DNA from: Bugula neritina
Taxonomy: Eukaryota; Bryozoa; Gymnolaemata; Cheilostomatida; Bugulidae
NCBI GenBank assembly: GCA_964035545.1
Contig: OZ037767.1
Span: 13,914,801 to 13,978,800 of the forward strand
Direction of reading: 5' to 3'
DNA length: 64,000 nt
Each line of letters starts with the position of its first letter. Position 1 is the stretch's first letter. The notes under the pieces were generated by a model. That model did not search any database and was not told the DNA's origin. It saw nothing but the letters and a program-made list of their open reading frames with translations. Made by a program: the position numbers and the translations under genes. Below, piece after piece: positions 63,870 through 64,000 of this stretch.

Positions 63870-64000
63870 GACTGAGTTACTTGACTGCTGCCTAATAATT
63901 GATAACTGTGTGGAGCCAGTCTGTAACTGGTACAGGGAGGCGTGTCTATTCTAATTGAATTCAGTTGAGCAGTGAAACTGAATACTTGAGTTCAAAGGTC
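63870..64000 (-). promoter_or_regulatory. Amnionless upstream region
   Basis: 131 bp upstream of the start codon are visible. On the minus strand it has CACGCCTCCC (GC/CACC-box-like) and GTTATCA (GATA-factor-type site). No TATA box. Regulatory function is only suggested by position. Confidence 0.25.

Overview
This is nuclear DNA from an AT-rich, intron-rich animal genome. The genes belong to animal families with spliceosomal introns (GT-AG, one GC-AG), short exons and long repeat-laden introns, and there are no bacterial features. The gene set (amnionless, ARP2, ribokinase, SPAG7, SAYSD1, MCFD2, SERTA, DCST) fits a non-vertebrate bilaterian. I cannot name the phylum. All exon models are mine: I read splice sites by eye and required exon phases to agree.

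Layout: (1) 172-4830 (+), 3' part of a DC-STAMP-domain (DCST) gamete-fusion-type membrane protein with a C-terminal RING-like domain. (2) 5862-11014 (-), a coiled-coil plus death-domain protein I cannot place in a family. (3) 13750-19421 (-), complete ARP2 in eight exons, head-to-head with (4) 20534-23577 (+), a seven-exon ribokinase. (5) 26763-29325 (+), an ankyrin protein with ten 39-residue repeats. (6) 30809-34070 (-), SPAG7, complete in seven exons. (7) 39557-44584 (+), a SERTA-domain protein (CDCA4/SERTAD/taranis type). (8) 46807-47853 (+), SAYSD1. (9) 49184-51679 (+), an MCFD2-like EF-hand secretory protein, convergent with (10) 52085-63869 (-), amnionless with a greatly enlarged cytoplasmic tail.

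The genes are mostly unrelated housekeeping or membrane genes and do not form a pathway. Two loose links exist: SAYSD1 and MCFD2 both act in the early secretory pathway, and amnionless is an endocytic receptor subunit whose tail carries repeated FxNPxY motifs.

Mobile DNA includes three non-autonomous hAT elements with 8-bp target duplications, a TTAA-flanked element with 19-bp inverted ends, a 129-bp hairpin element, a probable solo LTR, a LINE reverse-transcriptase relic, and two groups of tRNA-derived SINE-like sequences. Introns hold many minisatellites. The most striking tract is an uninterrupted 1,888-bp (GT)n array about 38 nt from a splice donor of amnionless, next to a 28-bp frame-breaking tandem duplication inside the adjacent exon. 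A second point of interest is a 42-bp duplication in ARP2 that creates two identical in-frame splice donors.
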